A DNA stretch of 17,029 nucleotides. Source: Bog-159 sp035308525. Lineage in GTDB: Bacteria; Acidobacteriota; Terriglobia; Bryobacterales; Bryobacteraceae. The notes beneath the pieces were generated by a model. It was not told the origin of the DNA, made no database searches, and saw nothing but the letters and a program-made list of their open reading frames with translations. The stretch is from assembly GCA_035308525.1 (NCBI GenBank), contig DATGGM010000202.1, positions 1 to 17,029 of the forward strand. The letters are read 5' to 3'. Below, piece by piece: positions 14,345 to 17,029 of this stretch. Made by a program: the position numbers and the translations under genes. Each line of letters begins with the position of its first letter. Position 1 is the stretch's first letter.

Positions 14345-14902
14345 CTATGCGTTCGTCCCGATCAGGCTCTTTAAACGCTCCGCCAGGATCCGATGGCCCC
14401 GGCTGAGGCGCGACGCCACCGTGCCTATGGAACAATGCAGTACCTTCGCCATCTGTTCATACGACAGGTCGTCGAAATATCTCAACAGAACGGCGATGCG
14501 AAACTTCGGCGGCAATGCCGAAACGGCTGCTTGTACGGACCGCGCCATCTGGGCGCGCGCGAAGTCGTCCTCCTGCGAGCTTGAGACGGCGATGCGCTCC
14601 AGCGGGAGAGGGCCGGCGCTTAACAACGACTTGCGCCGGCGGGCCGTGTCCTGACATGCGTTGACGGCCAGGCGATAGAGCCAGGTGGAGAATGCGGCAT
14701 TGCCTTTGAACTGGCCGATGGCAGTGAACAGTTTCAGAAAGACCTGCTGTGTTACGTCGCCGGCGGCGGCTTCGTCGCCGTGAAAAAAATAGAGAGACAC
14801 GGTGTAAACGCGGTCTTTATATATGTCGTAAAGCACACGAAAGGCGTCCCGGTCGCCCGCGCGGCAAGACTCGATGATCTCTGCGCTGACCTCGCGATCC
14901 AC
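14345..14902 (-). CDS. ECF-family RNA polymerase sigma factor
   Basis: A 185-residue group 4 sigma-70 factor that directs RNA polymerase to ECF promoters. Region 2 covers about 20-90: FRVLYDIYKDRVYTVSLYFF, DVTQQVFLKLF, FSTWLYRLAVNACQDTARRR. Region 4 covers about 130-180: LPPKFRIAVLLRYFDDLSYEQMAKVL and GTVASRLSRGHRILAERL, the HTH. The start is GTG because TGA immediately precedes it in frame. No Shine-Dalgarno is visible; a 16-codon ORF ends exactly at the GTG, so reinitiation may be how it is translated. It is followed after 2 bases by its anti-sigma factor. The MFS gene upstream ends 119 bases before it and looks unrelated. Confidence 0.93.
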   Translation of the reverse strand: MDREVSAEIIESCRAGDRDAFRVLYDIYKDRVYTVSLYFFHGDEAAAGDVTQQVFLKLFTAIGQFKGNAAFSTWLYRLAVNACQDTARRRKSLLSAGPLPLERIAVSSSQEDDFARAQMARSVQAAVSALPPKFRIAVLLRYFDDLSYEQMAKVLHCSIGTVASRLSRGHRILAERLKSLIGTNA

Positions 14903-14953
14903 TCAGGGGAACCACCAGCGAATGAGACGCTCCATGGGGTCATTTTCTTCCAT
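14903..14953 (-). CDS. 16-codon leader ORF joined to the sigma factor start
   Basis: On the minus strand, ATG at 14953 opens a 16-codon frame (MEENDPMERLIRWWFP) ending in TGA at 14905-14903, immediately followed by the sigma factor GTG in the same frame. It could be a leader peptide coupling translation to the sigma gene, or the remnant of a longer sigma N-terminus cut by a nonsense codon. There is no good Shine-Dalgarno; an A7 run precedes the ATG and a GC-rich hairpin (14960-14983) lies just upstream. It is supported only by position and frame. Confidence 0.35.
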   Translation of the reverse strand: MEENDPMERLIRWWFP

Positions 14954-14959
14954 TTTTTT

Positions 14960-14983
14960 GACGCCCGGGCTGGCGTGGGCGCC
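14960..14983 (-). promoter_or_regulatory. Hairpin in the sigma factor leader
   Basis: On the minus strand, GGCGCCC and GGGCGTC can pair over 7 positions with one G-U, around a 10-base loop, followed by seven A's and the ATG of the small leader ORF. The orientation of the A-run rules out an intrinsic terminator on this strand. It may be a leader structure. Confidence 0.3.
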
Positions 14984-15021
14984 AAGGGCAACCGGTGACG
15001 GACTGCTGGCAGTTGTCGCCG

Positions 15022-16365
15022 CTACTCCGGCAGCTTATCCTGCTGCGGCTCCGGCAGCCAGAAGCTCGATAGATAGCCCACCGCGTACACCAGCAGCGCC
15101 ACCGCGGCCGCGGAATAGGCCAGCTTAATGAAGGATGTGGCGCCCGGCATCACGTTGGCCAGTTGGGTGGTCAGCAGCGCGGCCGAAGTGCCGATCATCC
15201 GCCCGCCGATATTGGCAGCGAAGCTCTCGCCGGTGCCCCGCAGATGTGTCGGATACATCCGGGGCAGATAATTTCCCCAGAAGCTGAACTGCGCCACCGT
15301 AAGCATTCCGGCCAGGAAGATGCCGACCTTCACCATGCTCAGGTCGTGCGTCGCCGGATAGAAGAATACGAACGGCACCAGGAACAGCCCGGGAAATTGA
15401 AATACGTGCAGCAGCCGCCGCCGGCTGACGATGCGTATGGCCAGGAAGGCCAGCACGAAACGTCCCAGCAGTCCGCCGGTCTCCTGCAGAAGCTGTACAT
15501 TGGCCACGACGTGCTGCTGCGCCGGACGGGTCAGGTGCACCACCTGCGGCAGGCCGGGGATAATGCGCGGAATGTGCTGGATCGCGCCGAATGCCGCGCC
15601 GTAGCTACACGCGAACATCAGCGTGGTCAGCAGCGTGGTCCTGCGATACTCGGGGCGGAACAGCTCCGCCAGGCTGGGCCGCTTCAGCGTTCCGCGCTGC
15701 TTCTTCTCCTGCCACGCGGGCGACTCCGGCAGGAACGGCCGGATGATGATCAACGGTATCGCCGGAATGAGCCCCGAGATCAGCGTGTATCGCCAGGCCT
15801 CGTGCCCGCCATAGATCGCCGGCCATGAATTGGCGTGCGTGACCGCGAAGGCGTAGGCGCCGCTGATCAGCAATCCGCCCACCGATGAAAAGGCCTGCGT
15901 GTAGCCCAGCACCGCCTCACGCTGTTTGCCGTCCGGGAACAATTCTGCCAGCCACGCCACCGCCGCCACAAACTCCACGGACACGCCGATGAAGGTGGTG
16001 CAGCGCAACACCAGCAACATTACGGCGGACGTCGCGTACCCCGACGCCAGCGCCGAGAACGCGTACAGCAGGATGCTCCACACCAGCACACGCCGCCTGC
16101 CCAGGCGATCGGTCAGATATCCGCCCAGCAGGCCAAAGATGCCGCCCGCCACCGCCGGGATGTAGAACAGGAATCCCACCCACTGATTGAATTCAGGGGT
16201 GCCCGGCCTCACCTTGGCCAGGTCCGTCAAGGCGGGTCCCACGATGAGCGGCAGCACCAGGAGCGCATACGTATCGAACGCAAAGCCGATGGCGGCGATC
16301 ACACAGATGGTCCACTGCACAGGAGTCAGGCGGGGTGCGGCTGCGGCCGCTTGCGGTTGAGCCAT
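15022..16365 (-). CDS. MFS transporter, sugar/organic acid symporter type
   Basis: A 447-residue inner-membrane protein with about 12 predicted hydrophobic helices. TM1 has an acidic residue in FAFDTYALLVLPLI, as in sugar/metabolite:H+ symporters. The A motif GGYLTDRLGRRR (81-92) follows TM2, and PESPAWQ (213-219) sits at the start of the central loop, a pairing typical of the sugar porter and aromatic acid/sialate (AAHS/NanT-like) groups. Transport would be driven by protons; the substrate cannot be told from sequence. It is divergent from the small membrane protein at 16437 with a 71-base gap. A possible GAGG ribosome binding site lies 12 bases before the ATG. Confidence 0.9.
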   Translation of the reverse strand: MAQPQAAAAAPRLTPVQWTICVIAAIGFAFDTYALLVLPLIVGPALTDLAKVRPGTPEFNQWVGFLFYIPAVAGGIFGLLGGYLTDRLGRRRVLVWSILLYAFSALASGYATSAVMLLVLRCTTFIGVSVEFVAAVAWLAELFPDGKQREAVLGYTQAFSSVGGLLISGAYAFAVTHANSWPAIYGGHEAWRYTLISGLIPAIPLIIIRPFLPESPAWQEKKQRGTLKRPSLAELFRPEYRRTTLLTTLMFACSYGAAFGAIQHIPRIIPGLPQVVHLTRPAQQHVVANVQLLQETGGLLGRFVLAFLAIRIVSRRRLLHVFQFPGLFLVPFVFFYPATHDLSMVKVGIFLAGMLTVAQFSFWGNYLPRMYPTHLRGTGESFAANIGGRMIGTSAALLTTQLANVMPGATSFIKLAYSAAAVALLVYAVGYLSSFWLPEPQQDKLPE

Positions 16366-16436
16366 GGGTGGGACGTCCTCGGGTTTTCCGAATTCTCAGG
16401 TAGTATGGCATAGTTGGAGAGAGGATTTCACTGGCG

Positions 16437-16931
16437 ATGGCGACTGTCGCAACTGTAAACAAACCAAGGGAGGGGAAGCGTTCCAAAATGTGGGTCGTAT
16501 TCGTGATTGGCGCGGTATTGTCGTGGGGCGTCTATGGCCCCGCGCTGCACAAAGGGCAGACGCAGCTCGGCAATCCGCTGAAGGCGCTGCTGTGCGTGGG
16601 GATCGCATATTTTCTAATCGGCGTGCTGGTGCCTGTGGTGGGTTTAAGCTCGCAGGGCGGCATGGCGGGCTTCAATGCCGGCGGCTCCCTCTGGTCCGGC
16701 ATCGGCGGCGCGCTGGGAGCGTTAGGCGCGGTCTGCATCATCTGGGCGTTCAAGGCGGGCGGGATTCCGAATTACGTGATGCCGCTGGTCTTTGGCGGAG
16801 CCCCGCTGGTGAACGTCCTGGTGTCTATGGCTATGCATCCGCCCAAGAACGCGCCGAATCCGCTGCTCTACGTGGGTTTCCTGCTGGCCGCGCTGGGCGG
16901 CGGGATCGTGCTGTACTACAAGCCGTCCTAA
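16437..16931 (+). CDS. Small multi-pass membrane protein, half-DMT-like
   Basis: A 164-residue protein with four to five hydrophobic segments (about 18-33, 48-72, 84-104, 112-128, 144-160). The first helix ends SWGVYGPALHKGQ, a pattern like the start of drug/metabolite transporter helices. At about half the size of a ten-helix EamA protein, it would need to dimerise to transport. An alternative start is the ATG at 16488 (M18), preceded by GGGAGGGG, which would begin directly at the first helix; the longer start has GGAGAGAGG 12 bases upstream. The substrate is unknown. Its stop is separated from the convergent PQQ-protein stop by only 2 bases. Confidence 0.7.
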   Translation: MATVATVNKPREGKRSKMWVVFVIGAVLSWGVYGPALHKGQTQLGNPLKALLCVGIAYFLIGVLVPVVGLSSQGGMAGFNAGGSLWSGIGGALGALGAVCIIWAFKAGGIPNYVMPLVFGGAPLVNVLVSMAMHPPKNAPNPLLYVGFLLAALGGGIVLYYKPS

Positions 16932-16933
16932 CG

Positions 16934-17029
16934 CTATTTACCGATCGAGTACAGATACTTCGCGGTGCGCATCAGGATGCGTCCGTCGGAAATCGCCGGC
17001 GAGCTCAGCGTGTAATCGTTCAGATCGTT
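16934..17029 (-). CDS. PQQ-like beta-propeller protein, 3' end only
   Basis: Reading in from the right edge on the minus strand, a frame of 31 codons ends in TAG at 16936-16934. It contains SPAISDGRILMRTAKYLY, the closing strand of a PQQ-enzyme/BamB-like beta-propeller repeat (SPAxxDGRIxxRT). Such C-termini are frequent in secreted or periplasmic propeller proteins of acidobacteria and planctomycetes. Only the last blade is visible, so neither substrate nor domain layout can be given. Confidence 0.65.
   Translation of the reverse strand, partial: NDLNDYTLSSPAISDGRILMRTAKYLYSIGK

Noticed and set aside
14903..14953. Trp-type attenuator because of the WW in the leader ORF
   Set aside because: Only two Trp codons, no terminator/antiterminator pair, and the downstream gene is a sigma factor, not tryptophan metabolism.
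14960..14983. Hairpin next to a T7/A7 run as an intrinsic terminator of the MFS gene
   Set aside because: On the minus strand the run after the hairpin is A, not T; on the plus strand the T-run precedes the stem. Neither orientation gives a terminator.
1..17029. CRISPR array, insertion sequence, tRNA or prophage
   Set aside because: No regularly spaced direct repeats, transposase or integrase motifs, cloverleaf sequences or phage structural genes were seen on either strand.

Overview
The window reads as a GC-rich chromosomal segment of an environmental bacterium, most likely an acidobacterium of the Solibacter/Bryobacter kind. That placement is inferred from the gene mix: an ECF sigma factor with a FecR-type anti-sigma factor, secreted esterases, a glycoside hydrolase cluster, a eukaryote-like SET protein, and VCBS and PQQ-propeller proteins at the edges. 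There is no phage, insertion sequence, CRISPR array, tRNA or rRNA. Coding density is very high, and no gene-free stretch exceeds about 120 bases.

Layout. 3-419 (+): 3' end of a VCBS/FG-GAP repeat protein. 429-5222 (-): threonine synthase, then two secreted esterase-fold proteins. 5302-5931 (+): a lytic transglycosylase divergent from thrC. 5944-7158 (-): a SET-domain protein and, downstream of it, a LuxR-type response regulator. 7217-8365 (+): a GH88 unsaturated glucuronyl hydrolase divergent from the SET gene. 8337-11549 (-): a secreted GH36 alpha-galactosidase followed by a sugar-binding lipoprotein. 11592-14953 (-): a leader ORF, ECF sigma factor, membrane-bound FecR-type anti-sigma factor, a small secreted protein and a larger secreted protein with an HEWGT motif. 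15022-16365 (-): an MFS transporter. 16437-16931 (+): a small multi-pass membrane protein. 16934-17029 (-): 3' end of a PQQ-like beta-propeller protein.

How the parts may work together. Positions 7217-11549 look like a plant or microbial polysaccharide utilisation segment: unsaturated uronic acid removal (GH88), alpha-galactoside cleavage (GH36) and periplasmic sugar capture, although no ABC permease or ATPase lies here. The sigma/anti-sigma operon looks like a cell-surface stress or signalling unit whose last two genes are its likely secreted output. A 55-base gap between regulators and output holds a hairpin and an ECF-like promoter.

The most unusual points are: a SET-domain methyltransferase in a bacterium, sharing overlapping divergent promoters with GH88; a 16-codon ORF joined directly (TGA-GTG) to the sigma factor start; the unrecognised secreted pair in the ECF operon; and a recurrent -10-like hexamer only 6-10 bases upstream of start codons that lack a Shine-Dalgarno sequence, which suggests leaderless or very short-leader mRNAs.
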